Assembly (NCBI RefSeq): GCF_000717745.1
Contig: NZ_JOBH01000022.1
Location: 37,086-101,085, forward strand
DNA: 64,000 nt
From: Streptomyces violens
Lineage (GTDB): Bacteria > Actinomycetota > Actinomycetes > Streptomycetales > Streptomycetaceae
Direction of reading: 5' to 3'
The notes beneath the pieces were generated by a model. It did no database searches and was not told the origin of the DNA. It worked only from the letters and a program-made list of their open reading frames with translations. The position numbers and the translations under genes were made by a program. Positions within the stretch are counted from its first letter, which is position 1, and each line of letters starts with the position of its first letter. Positions 9,110 to 17,352 of this stretch are shown here, piece after piece.

Positions 9110-9796
9110 GTGGCCCGCTTCAACGCCCAGCGCAGCCGGCGCCGCACGGGCCCGGCAGGACCGGCGGCGGCCGTGCTGCTCACCGCCGCGGCGTCGGTGC
9201 TCTTCGCGGCCCCCGCCGCGCACGCCGAAGTCGTCGACGTCGACTACCAGTGCAAGACGCCGATCGGGAACAAGGGCGCCGTCTCGCCCATCGACATCAA
9301 GTCCACCGAGTCCGGCGACGGCTACAAGCTCGTGATGTCCTTCCAGAAAGGTGTCTCCTCCAGCCCCGTCGAGCTGGGCAAGGGCGCGATGAAGCCGAGC
9401 GCGCTGATCAAGCTCGGCGGCGCGGAGACCGGTGACGTACCGGTGAGCGGCCCGCCCAACGACAAGGCGATCCCCGCCAACACCCCGATCAAGATCAGCG
9501 ATCTGAGCGGTACGTACACACCGAAGAAGAGCGGCAAGGTCACCTTCACGGCCTCCACGCTCACCATCAAGGCGCTGGGCACGACCACGACCTGCACACC
9601 CAGCAACGATCCGAAGCCGGCGCTCTCCCTGGACGTCAAGGGCACCGGCGGCGGGCCGGCCGCACCGGGCGGTGAGCTGCCGCAGACCGGGCCCGCCGAC
9701 GACGCCGTCGCGCTGGGCACGCTCGGCGGCACGGTGCTGCTCGCCGGGGTCGCGGGGACGCTCTGGCTGACGCGGCGTCGGCAGCAGCGGGTCTGA
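9110..9796 (+). CDS. secreted surface protein with LPQTG sortase-type tail, first gene of a four-gene exported cluster
   Basis: 228 residues. A twin-arginine-rich N-region and hydrophobic stretch end in AHA at about residue 39, a good signal peptidase site. The mature part is one beta-rich domain of about 125 residues bounded by Cys48 (YQCKTPIG) and Cys162 (TTTTCTP), which probably pair. A short Gly/Pro linker leads to LPQTG (190-194), a hydrophobic span and a TRRRQQRV tail, the layout of a sortase substrate. The same domain recurs twice in the fourth gene of the cluster. The GTG at 9110 has a purine-rich GGGAGAAGGGGAG upstream. The stop is directly followed by the next GTG. Function unknown; surface location is well supported. 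Confidence 0.8.
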   Translation: MARFNAQRSRRRTGPAGPAAAVLLTAAASVLFAAPAAHAEVVDVDYQCKTPIGNKGAVSPIDIKSTESGDGYKLVMSFQKGVSSSPVELGKGAMKPSALIKLGGAETGDVPVSGPPNDKAIPANTPIKISDLSGTYTPKKSGKVTFTASTLTIKALGTTTTCTPSNDPKPALSLDVKGTGGGPAAPGGELPQTGPADDAVALGTLGGTVLLAGVAGTLWLTRRRQQRV

Positions 9797-10693
9797 GTGC
9801 CGGTGTCCCGCCGTATCCGTGCCGTGGCCGCGGGCGCTGCCGCGCTGGCCGTCGCCGTGCTGCTGTGCGCGCCACCGTCCGCAGCGGCGGCGGGCGGCTG
9901 GCGCGCGGCGCCCGCGGGCACGCACGAGCGGCCGTACTTCTACCTGGAGGGCGGCCCCGGCAGCGTCCTCACGGACCGGCTCGCACTCACCAACCCCACA
10001 GGCCGCGCGCGGACGTTCACGGTGACCGGGAACTCCGGGCCCGGAGCCGGCGCCTGGATCGTCACCGCGGCGAAGACCGTCGAGGTACCGGCCCGTACCC
10101 GCGCGGAGGTGCCGTTCACCGTCACCGTGCCGGCGGGCACGGCACCGGGCGACCACCCGGCCGCGCTCCGGGTGCGCGACCGGCGCGGGGCCGAGCGCGC
10201 CGTACGCATCCATCTGCGGGTCAGCGGTCCCACGCTGTCCGCGCTCACCGTGGAGAACGTGTCGGTGGGGGAGCGCGACGGCGCGGCCGTCATCCGGTAC
10301 GACCTGGTCAACCGCGGCAATACGACGCTGGATCCGCGGGTCGCGGTGCGTGCCGACGGGCTGCTCGGGACCGCCCTGCGCCGCCCGGCGCACCGGCTGC
10401 CCGCCGAACTGCCGCCGGGCCGCCGGATCACCCGTACCGAGGTCTGGCCGGACCCGCCCGCGCTGGACTCCGTGGACGTGACCGTCATGGCCACCGCGGC
10501 GGGCGGCGCGCACGGCACGGGCCGCGCCACGTACACGGCGGTGCCGTGGGGCGCGGTCGGGCTGGTGTGCGCCGGGGGCGGCGCTGTGGTGGGCGGGTGG
10601 TTCCTGAGGCGACGGCGTCGGAGGGGTGCGGACGAGACACCTGACCAAGAGGGCGTCCCGGTACGGGAGTTGACGACGGGGGTGACGGCATGA
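9797..10693 (+). CDS. exported single-span membrane protein, DUF916/WxL-associated-like Ig fold
   Basis: 298 residues with an N-terminal signal sequence ending near AAAGGW, an extracellular region of about 210 residues and a transmembrane segment (GAVGLVCAGGGAVVGGWFL) followed by a basic RRRRRRG cytoplasmic tail. The extracellular part reads as two beta-sandwich domains: a fibronectin-like first one (LTNPTGRARTFTVTGN, VPFTVTVPAGTAPGDHPA) and a second after GPTLSALTVENV. This resembles the DUF916 proteins that accompany WxL surface proteins in Firmicutes. Start is GTG 9797, right after the previous stop; GTG 9803 is also possible. The stop overlaps the next ATG (ATGA). Confidence 0.7.
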   Translation: MPVSRRIRAVAAGAAALAVAVLLCAPPSAAAAGGWRAAPAGTHERPYFYLEGGPGSVLTDRLALTNPTGRARTFTVTGNSGPGAGAWIVTAAKTVEVPARTRAEVPFTVTVPAGTAPGDHPAALRVRDRRGAERAVRIHLRVSGPTLSALTVENVSVGERDGAAVIRYDLVNRGNTTLDPRVAVRADGLLGTALRRPAHRLPAELPPGRRITRTEVWPDPPALDSVDVTVMATAAGGAHGTGRATYTAVPWGAVGLVCAGGGAVVGGWFLRRRRRRGADETPDQEGVPVRELTTGVTA

Positions 10694-11700
10694 GCGGAGT
10701 ACGTACGGGCTTGGTGTCGGGTGGCCGGTGGCGAAGCGCCCCCTGGGCAGCCGCCGTTGCCGCGTTGCTCCTCGTCCTTCCTCCGGCCGGTACGGTCCGC
10801 GCCGCCGATGACGGCCGCCCCGCCGTCGAGCTCTCCCAGCGGCAGGCGGGCAAGGGCGGCTCGATCACGGTCACCGGCGCCGGATGGCGCCCCAAGGCGC
10901 TGCTCACCTTGCTGATCTGCGGGCAGAACATGATCGGCGGCACCAACGCCTGCGCCAACGGCGACGGCCGCGCCGTCACCACCGGCAAGGACGGCCGCTT
11001 CCGCATCAAGCTGCCGGTCGCCGAGCCGCCGAAGCCGTGTCCGTGCGTCGTACACGTCGCCACCGTGACCGGCCGGGCCGCGGCGGCGGACGCCCCGTTC
11101 ACCGTCGCCGGGCACCCCGTGGCCCCGCTGCCCGAGCGGACCGGCGGCGGGCGGCTGGCCGTGCTGGCGCCCGCCCGGCTGCGCGGCAGTTCGGGCCTGC
11201 TGACCTGGTTCGGCGCGCCGCCGCAGCGCGAGCTGGTCCTCACGGTCGGCAACCTCGGCGCCGAGCCCGCGAAGAACCCGGTCTTCAAGGTCGGCGCCCG
11301 GCACGGCGTCCTCGCCCCGCAGTGGGCGGACCAGCAGTGGCGGGGCACCCTCCAGGCCGGTAGGAAAGCGCAGGTCACGCTGCCGGTCGAGCTGGCGGCC
11401 GGCGCGCACGGCGATTACACGGTCGCCGTGAAGTACGGCGGCAAGGTCCTGGCCGAGCAGCCCTGGCAGGTCGGCCGGCCGTGGGGCGTGACGCTCTTCT
11501 GGATCCTGCTCTGCGTCGTGGTGCCGGCCGCGGTCTTCCGCATCGGCATGGCGATCGTCGACAAGGTACGGCCGCGCGACCGCTCCGCCCAGGGCGGCGC
11601 GGGGGACGAAGCGCCGGCCGGCCTGCCCTGGTTCACCCCGGACACCGCACCGTCCGTCACCACACTCACCGAGCGACCGACGTCGAAAGGTTCCCTGTGA
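10690..11700 (+). CDS. exported single-span membrane protein with neocarzinostatin-like Ig domain
   Basis: 336 residues. A signal sequence precedes AADDGRP. The following ~100-residue domain has a pattern seen in neocarzinostatin-type Ig folds: SITVTGAGWRPKALLTLL, a Cys-containing loop ICGQNMIGGTNAC, TTGKDGRF and a second Cys group PCPCVVHVAT, so up to two disulfides. A second beta-rich region (ELVLTVGNLGAEPAKNPVF) leads to a transmembrane span near residues 275-295 (LFWILLCVVVPAAVFRIGM) and a ~45-residue cytoplasmic tail. ATG 10690 overlaps the previous stop, and its stop overlaps the next start. Nothing suggests an enediyne apoprotein role; the fold resemblance is by eye. Confidence 0.65.
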   Translation: MSGVRTGLVSGGRWRSAPWAAAVAALLLVLPPAGTVRAADDGRPAVELSQRQAGKGGSITVTGAGWRPKALLTLLICGQNMIGGTNACANGDGRAVTTGKDGRFRIKLPVAEPPKPCPCVVHVATVTGRAAAADAPFTVAGHPVAPLPERTGGGRLAVLAPARLRGSSGLLTWFGAPPQRELVLTVGNLGAEPAKNPVFKVGARHGVLAPQWADQQWRGTLQAGRKAQVTLPVELAAGAHGDYTVAVKYGGKVLAEQPWQVGRPWGVTLFWILLCVVVPAAVFRIGMAIVDKVRPRDRSAQGGAGDEAPAGLPWFTPDTAPSVTTLTERPTSKGSL

Positions 11701-13118
11701 TGAGGCAACGGAGGAGAGCGGCCGCGGCCGGGAGCGCGCTGATGCTCGCGGGCGCGGGCCTGGTGGCGGTGTCCGGCACCGCCGCGGCGGCCCCGGTACC
11801 CGGCCCGGCGGCTGCCGTGTCGTACCTGACGGAGTGCATCCCGCCGCCGATCTCCGGCCTGGACCCGGTGCAGGGCACCACCAAGGTCGAGATCACCGCG
11901 CCCGCCACGGCGAAGGTGGGCGACACGGTCGAGGTGGTGTGGAAGACGGTCGGCGCCGCGTCGAAGAACCCGGACGTACTGGACCTGGGCAAGGACACGG
12001 TGAAGCCGACCGGCGTGCTCAAGGCGGGCGGCGCGCAGACCGGCGACGTCCCGATGGAGGGCCCGCGGCAGAACCCGCCCATCCCGAAGAACAGCCCGAT
12101 GCAGCTCCCCGACATGACGGGCAAGCTCAAGCTGGAGAAGCCGGGCGAGGTCACGCTGACCCCGGGCGCGTACACGATCAACGTCAACAAGCCCGTCTCG
12201 ACGGACACCAAGTGCGCGCCCAAGGGCGAGGTGGAGCCCGCGCTCACGATCAAGGTGACGGACGGCAGCGGGTCGGACTCGGGCGGCACGTCCTCGTCGG
12301 GTGGCACCTCCTCGTCGGGCGGGTCGTCCTCGTCCGGGGGCGCCTCGGGCGGTGACTCCGGCGGTACGGGTGGCGGTACGGGCGGGAGTACGGGCGGCTC
12401 CGGAGGAGCGAGCGGCGGCGGCAACGGCGACCCCGACGGCACCGCGTACAAGGGCAAGGAAGTCCAGGTCCCCTACGCCTGCAAGACGCCCATCGGGGAC
12501 AAGAAGGCCACCTCGCCGGTGCAGATCAACGGCACCAAGAAGGGCGGCGACTTCGACCTCACCGTCAAGTTCCGCAAGTCCGTGATGGACAGCCCGGCCG
12601 ACATCCCCAAGGACTCGGTCAAGCCGTCGATGGAGGTGAAGCTGGGCGGCGTGGACAAGGGCACGGTGCACGTCGAGGGGCCCACCAACAAGGAGCCGAT
12701 CAAGTCCGGCGAGCCCATCGAGATCCCCGACCTCAAGGGCACCTACAAGCCCGGCGCGAGCGGTAAGGCGACGCTCACGCCCGGTGTCCTGACGGTCAAG
12801 GCGATGGGGACCACCACCACCTGCACGCCCGAGAAGGACCCGGGCGTCTCCCTGGAGCTGGACACCAGCGCCCAGCCGGGCGGCGCGAGCGGCGGCACGT
12901 CCTCGGGCGGCGACTCGGGCGGCGCCGCGACGGGTGGTACCGGTGGTACGGGAGGCAGCGGCGGGGCCGCGGGCGCGGCGGGCGGCTCCGGCGGGCTCGC
13001 CGACACCGGAGCCGAGGATCACGGCGGCCTGCAGGCGCTCGGCCTGATCGCCGGCACGGTGATCCTGCTCGGCGGCGCCGTCTTCACCTTCATGCCGCGC
13101 CGCTACCTGCGGCGCTGA
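11700..13118 (+). CDS. two-domain surface protein with LADTG sortase-type tail
   Basis: 472 residues. After a signal peptide ending near TAAAA come two copies of the domain seen in the first gene of this cluster. The first copy is divergent (ECIPPPISG to TKCAPKG); the second is close to the upstream protein (VPYACKTPIGDKKATSP to TTTTCTPEKDP). A Ser/Gly-rich linker of about 55 residues separates them and another precedes LADTG (433-437), a hydrophobic span and MPRRYLRR. LAxTG is the typical signal of class E sortases in Streptomyces. ATG 11700 overlaps the previous TGA by one base; GTG 11697 is an alternative. No sortase gene lies in the window. Confidence 0.8.
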   Translation: MRQRRRAAAAGSALMLAGAGLVAVSGTAAAAPVPGPAAAVSYLTECIPPPISGLDPVQGTTKVEITAPATAKVGDTVEVVWKTVGAASKNPDVLDLGKDTVKPTGVLKAGGAQTGDVPMEGPRQNPPIPKNSPMQLPDMTGKLKLEKPGEVTLTPGAYTINVNKPVSTDTKCAPKGEVEPALTIKVTDGSGSDSGGTSSSGGTSSSGGSSSSGGASGGDSGGTGGGTGGSTGGSGGASGGGNGDPDGTAYKGKEVQVPYACKTPIGDKKATSPVQINGTKKGGDFDLTVKFRKSVMDSPADIPKDSVKPSMEVKLGGVDKGTVHVEGPTNKEPIKSGEPIEIPDLKGTYKPGASGKATLTPGVLTVKAMGTTTTCTPEKDPGVSLELDTSAQPGGASGGTSSGGDSGGAATGGTGGTGGSGGAAGAAGGSGGLADTGAEDHGGLQALGLIAGTVILLGGAVFTFMPRRYLRR

Positions 13119-13140
13119 CGGCCGGGCGGCCGGTGATCCG

Positions 13141-13177
13141 CGTAGGACGTACGGATCTCCGCTCCGTACGTGCTACG
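13141..13177. terminator. bidirectional terminator after the surface cluster
   Basis: The arms CGTAGGACGTACGGA (13141-13155) and TCCGTACGTGCTACG (13163-13177) pair over 15 bp with one mismatch and a 7-base loop. The structure overlaps the stop codon of the convergent esterase gene. Confidence 0.65.
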
Positions 13178-14069
13178 CGCGGTCCGCCGACCGCTCCACC
13201 CGCGCCATGAGCCAGGCCAGCACCCGGCGCTCGACCGCGGGCCGGGTGAGGGCCTTCATGCCGTGGCCCGTGCCCGGCAGGACCGAGACCGTGGCCTGCG
13301 GCTCGGCCTTCGCGAGGCCCCGGGAGTGCGCCACCGGGACGAAGTCGTGCGCGAAGTGCATCAGCAGCATCGGCATACCGGGCCCGCCGGGCCGCTCCGG
13401 GCCTCCGGGCGCCCAGGTCCGCGCTGCCATGTCGTCCCACACGGCGCGGCACGTGACTGCCTTCCTCGGATCGCACCCCGCCAGCTTCTGTGCCTCGCGC
13501 CGCAGCCGGCGCTGGGCGGCCGAGGCGCCGGAGCGCGCGCCGTCCCGCCAGGCCAGATACGGATCGGCCACCGGCGACAGCGCGATCACCCCCGCCGGCC
13601 GCTCGGCCGTGCCGGCGGTGTACTCCGCGGTGTTCGCCGCGATCTGTCCGCCCGCCGACGAGCCGAGCAGCACGATCCGCCGGGGATCGGCCCGGAAGCG
13701 GACGGCCTGCGCGCGGATCCAGCGCAGCGCGGCGAGCGCGTCGGTGCGCTGCGCGTGCCAGCGCGCGTCGGTGTTGAGCCGGTAGTCCACGTCGAAGACG
13801 ACGAACCCGCGCGCCGCCAGCTTCCGGGCCCACCCGCTCCAGTCGGAGTCCCGCGCCCAGTACCCACCGTGCAGGATCATCACCACCGGCCGGACGTCCG
13901 TGCCGGCGGTCCGGTAGGCCCCGATGGTCTGCCGCTTCTGGGGACCGTAGGAGTACGTCCCCTTGAACGCGGCATCCGGCGCCCCGACCGCCCGACCCCC
14001 CTGCGGGACCGTCAGGCACACGGCGGCCAGGACCCCGCACACCCCGGCCCACACACTCCCTCGGCGCAT
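13173..14069 (-). CDS. secreted alpha/beta hydrolase (esterase/lipase, BD-FAE/HSL-like)
   Basis: 298 residues with a signal peptide (about 1-30, ending AVGA). The oxyanion motif is HGGYW, the nucleophile elbow GSSAG with Ser138, and the acid and base are likely Asp in HFAHDFVPV and His in GTGHGM. The whole alpha/beta fold is intact and the size fits small secreted carboxylesterases. It is convergent with the surface cluster and divergent from the small basic protein gene. Substrate unknown; a feruloyl- or acyl-ester is typical for the family. Confidence 0.85.
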   Translation of the reverse strand: MRRGSVWAGVCGVLAAVCLTVPQGGRAVGAPDAAFKGTYSYGPQKRQTIGAYRTAGTDVRPVVMILHGGYWARDSDWSGWARKLAARGFVVFDVDYRLNTDARWHAQRTDALAALRWIRAQAVRFRADPRRIVLLGSSAGGQIAANTAEYTAGTAERPAGVIALSPVADPYLAWRDGARSGASAAQRRLRREAQKLAGCDPRKAVTCRAVWDDMAARTWAPGGPERPGGPGMPMLLMHFAHDFVPVAHSRGLAKAEPQATVSVLPGTGHGMKALTRPAVERRVLAWLMARVERSADRA

Positions 14070-14223
14070 ACGCCGATCGTTACCGCGCCCTGGTCCGGCT
14101 CTCCCGGCCCGGCCGGGGCGCCACTCAAATGGCCGTGGCCAATGACGTGGACATGTAGATCATTCTTTATAGGGTGACTCACGTGCCCCCTGGGCACTGA
14201 CCACAAGAAAAACTGGGGAACAC

Positions 14224-14589
14224 GTGAACGTAGGTAAGAAGGTCGCCACCAGCGCTCTCGCGGCGATCATGATGACCACCGGGCTGACGCTGGCCTCGGC
14301 GGGTACCGCCGAGGCCGCGGGCGCGAAGTACAAGTGCAAGGTGGTCATCGGCCACCTCGACTGGGGCCGGCCGACCGGCCGGTCGCAGTGCAAGAAGTCC
14401 AAGTCGGGCAAGAAGGTGCACAAGCACCGCGTCGTGCTCACTTGCGACGTCATCCGCGGCGTGGGAGCAGGGCAGGAGCACGCCGTGCCCTGGGACTTCT
14501 ACGGGCCGTGGGTGTCGCCGGGCAAGAAGTCGCACGTGAAGTGCAGCACCCGGAGCTTCCTGCGGAGCATGCGGGTCGTGACCAAGTAG
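14224..14589 (+). CDS. small basic secreted protein, unknown function
   Basis: 121 residues. A clear Sec signal (MTTGLTLASAGTAEAAG, cleavage near AEA) gives a mature protein of about 90 residues that is strongly Lys/Arg-rich and has four Cys (YKCK, SQCKK, LTCDV, VKCST), enough for two disulfides. I recognise no family. Start is GTG 14224 after GGGGAACAC. The upstream 90 bp is unusually AT-rich (CATTCTTTATAGGG region), suggesting a dedicated promoter, and a strong terminator follows, so it is monocistronic. The size and charge recall secreted antimicrobial or inhibitor proteins, but that is speculation. Confidence 0.75.
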   Translation: MNVGKKVATSALAAIMMTTGLTLASAGTAEAAGAKYKCKVVIGHLDWGRPTGRSQCKKSKSGKKVHKHRVVLTCDVIRGVGAGQEHAVPWDFYGPWVSPGKKSHVKCSTRSFLRSMRVVTK

Positions 14590-14603
14590 CCGACAGACAG
14601 AGA

Positions 14604-14641
14604 CGGCGGGCCGGCACGAAGCGATTCGTGCCGGCCCGCCG
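14604..14641. terminator. bidirectional terminator, 17-bp perfect stem
   Basis: CGGCGGGCCGGCACGAA (14604-14620) pairs perfectly with 14625-14641 across a GCGA loop and is followed by CCGTTGTT. It separates the small secreted protein from the convergent peptide transporter. Confidence 0.85.
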
Positions 14642-14663
14642 CCGTTGTTCCGTGGGTGAGGCG

Positions 14664-16190
14664 TCAGTGGATCTCGCCCATGAGCGTCCGGACCTTCTTG
14701 CGGTACATGTAGATCGCGAACGCCGCGAGAGCCGCGAGGATCGCCTCGATCAGGACCGCGCCCGAGCCGCTCATGTCGACGCCGCCGATGGACAGCAGGC
14801 TGGTGACGGAGTCGCCCGCGGTGTTCGCGAGGAACCAGATGCCCATCATCTGGCTGGCGTACTTCACCGGCGCCATCTTCGTGGTCAGCGAGAGACCCAC
14901 CGGGGAGAGGCAGAGCTCACCGACGGTCTGGATCAGGTAGATGCCCAGCACCCACATCGGGCTGACGGCCGTACCACTGGCAGCCATGCCCATCGGGACC
15001 AGGAAGAAGAAGAACGAGACGCCGATGAGGAACAGACCGGCGACGAACTTCAGGATGGTGCTGGGCTCCTTGCCCTTCCGGTTCAGCCACAGCCAGAGCC
15101 AGGCGAAGACCGGGGCCAGCGCCATGACGAACACCGGGTTCAGCGACTGGTACCACGTGGAGGGGAACGAGAAGCCGAGCAGCGAGCCGGAGGCCTTGGT
15201 CTCGCCGAAGGCCTGGACGGTGGAACCGCCCTGGTCGTAGATCATCCAGAAAGCGGCCGCGGCGATGAAGAACCAGATGTACCCGGACATCTTGCTCTGC
15301 TCGCTCTGGGACAGCTCCTTGTCGCGCTTGATGCGGAGAAGGACACCGGCCGGGACGAGGATGCCGAGCACGCTCAGCGGGATCATCGCCCAGTTCAGGG
15401 TGAAGTGACCGGTGAAGACGACCACGCCGTAGAAGACAGCGGCAACGATGAGCCAGGTCAGGCCCTTGCGCAGCCAGGAGTTGCGCTCCTCGGCGGTGAG
15501 CGGGGTGGGGACCCTGTTGCTCTCCGGGCTCAGGTGCTTGGTGCCGAGCAGGAACTGGACCAGGCCCAGGCCCATGCCGATCGCGGCGATCGCAAAGCCG
15601 AGGTGCCAGTTCACGGTCTGGCCGACGGTGCCGATGATCAGCGGGGCGAGGAAGGCACCGACGTTGATCCCCATGTAGAAGATCGTGAAGGCGCCGTCAC
15701 GACGGGGATCGTTCGGTCCGTCGTAGAGGTGGCCCACCATCGTGGAGATGTTGGCCTTCAGCAGGCCGGAGCCGAGGGCCACGAGGCAGAGGCCCGTGAA
15801 GAAGAAGCCCTCGCCGGGACCGGCCAGCGTGAGGTGGCCCAGCATGATGACGACCGCCGCGACGGCAACCGTCTTGCGGGGGCCCCAGAGCCGGTCGGCG
15901 AGCCAGCCGCCGGGCATGGTCAGCAGGTAGACCATGGCCATGTAGATGGAGTAGATGGCCGTCGTCGTGGCCAAGTCCATGGCCAGTCCGCCGCCGAGGC
16001 TGCCTTGCTTCGCATCGGGGCCACCGGAAAGCAAGTAGACGGTCAGCAGGGCCCGCATGCCGTAGAAGCTGAAGCGCTCCCACATCTCGGTCATGAACAG
16101 GGTGGCCAGTCCGCGGGGGTGGCCGAAGAAGGTCTTGCCGCCGGCAGGGGTTCCCTGCCCTGGGGAATCCTTCGTCAGGCTGGACGCCAT
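14664..16190 (-). CDS. POT/PTR2-family proton-coupled oligopeptide transporter
   Basis: 508-residue membrane protein importing di/tripeptides with protons. The family entry motif WERFSFYGMRALL is near residue 37. The PTR2 signature follows (GSGLLKANISTMVG and the FTIFYMGINVGAF helix). About 14 hydrophobic helices are present, as in bacterial DtpT-type proteins. The ATG at 16190 with AGGATCGACC upstream is preferred over an in-frame start near 16349, which would add about 50 residues of arginine-rich unconserved sequence. Convergent with the small secreted gene. Two dipeptidases occur 5 kb away, but they are not linked transcriptionally. Confidence 0.92.
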   Translation of the reverse strand: MASSLTKDSPGQGTPAGGKTFFGHPRGLATLFMTEMWERFSFYGMRALLTVYLLSGGPDAKQGSLGGGLAMDLATTTAIYSIYMAMVYLLTMPGGWLADRLWGPRKTVAVAAVVIMLGHLTLAGPGEGFFFTGLCLVALGSGLLKANISTMVGHLYDGPNDPRRDGAFTIFYMGINVGAFLAPLIIGTVGQTVNWHLGFAIAAIGMGLGLVQFLLGTKHLSPESNRVPTPLTAEERNSWLRKGLTWLIVAAVFYGVVVFTGHFTLNWAMIPLSVLGILVPAGVLLRIKRDKELSQSEQSKMSGYIWFFIAAAAFWMIYDQGGSTVQAFGETKASGSLLGFSFPSTWYQSLNPVFVMALAPVFAWLWLWLNRKGKEPSTILKFVAGLFLIGVSFFFFLVPMGMAASGTAVSPMWVLGIYLIQTVGELCLSPVGLSLTTKMAPVKYASQMMGIWFLANTAGDSVTSLLSIGGVDMSGSGAVLIEAILAALAAFAIYMYRKKVRTLMGEIH

Positions 16191-16631
16191 GGTCGATCCT
16201 TGGGTGATCGGGACGCACAGGTGGGGCTGCGCGCCCGGGTCGGCTGACCGGCACCGGCGCAGTGCCGTCCGCCCGCCCACGCCCGGTAGGAGGGTGCGAC
16301 ACCACTGTGGAGAGAGGAATCGACAGGACGGCCGTACACCGGAATCCACGCCCCCGTTTTACGTGCGATGGACCCGGTCTAGGAGGTCATTTGCCCGCGG
16401 GTCCGGTCGTGCCGGCCCCGCACACAACAGGGACCGTGACGTCAAATGAGCGTCATGGTCCCGGGGTGTACAACGGACGTTCCTGCCACTGTACGACGCG
16501 CGTAGCTTAGGTAGGGCTCAGTGAGACAACGGTCACACCCGGCGCGGGGAACCGGGCGGTGCGCCCACCGCCGCAGCCCGGGACCCCCGGAGGGGCATCG
16601 GGGCCGTGACCTGTCGGACTACCATCGGGCC
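16191..16631. other. 441-bp divergent intergenic region
   Basis: Separates the peptide transporter from the response regulator and must hold promoters for both. No gene-like reading frame with coding character and no strong symmetric operator is seen. The stretch from about 16430 to 16520 is relatively AT-rich (GCGTAGCTTAGGTAGGG) and is the likeliest promoter site for the two-component genes. Confidence 0.5.
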
Positions 16632-17312
<681 letters not shown>

Positions 17313-17352
17313 AGCTCTCCCCCAGAACCACCACCCCGCCCGGGAGGGCACC

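Noticed and set aside
10690..11700. Enediyne chromoprotein biosynthetic locus
   Set aside because: Only a domain resemblance is seen; there are no polyketide synthase or enediyne genes nearby and the protein is membrane-anchored.
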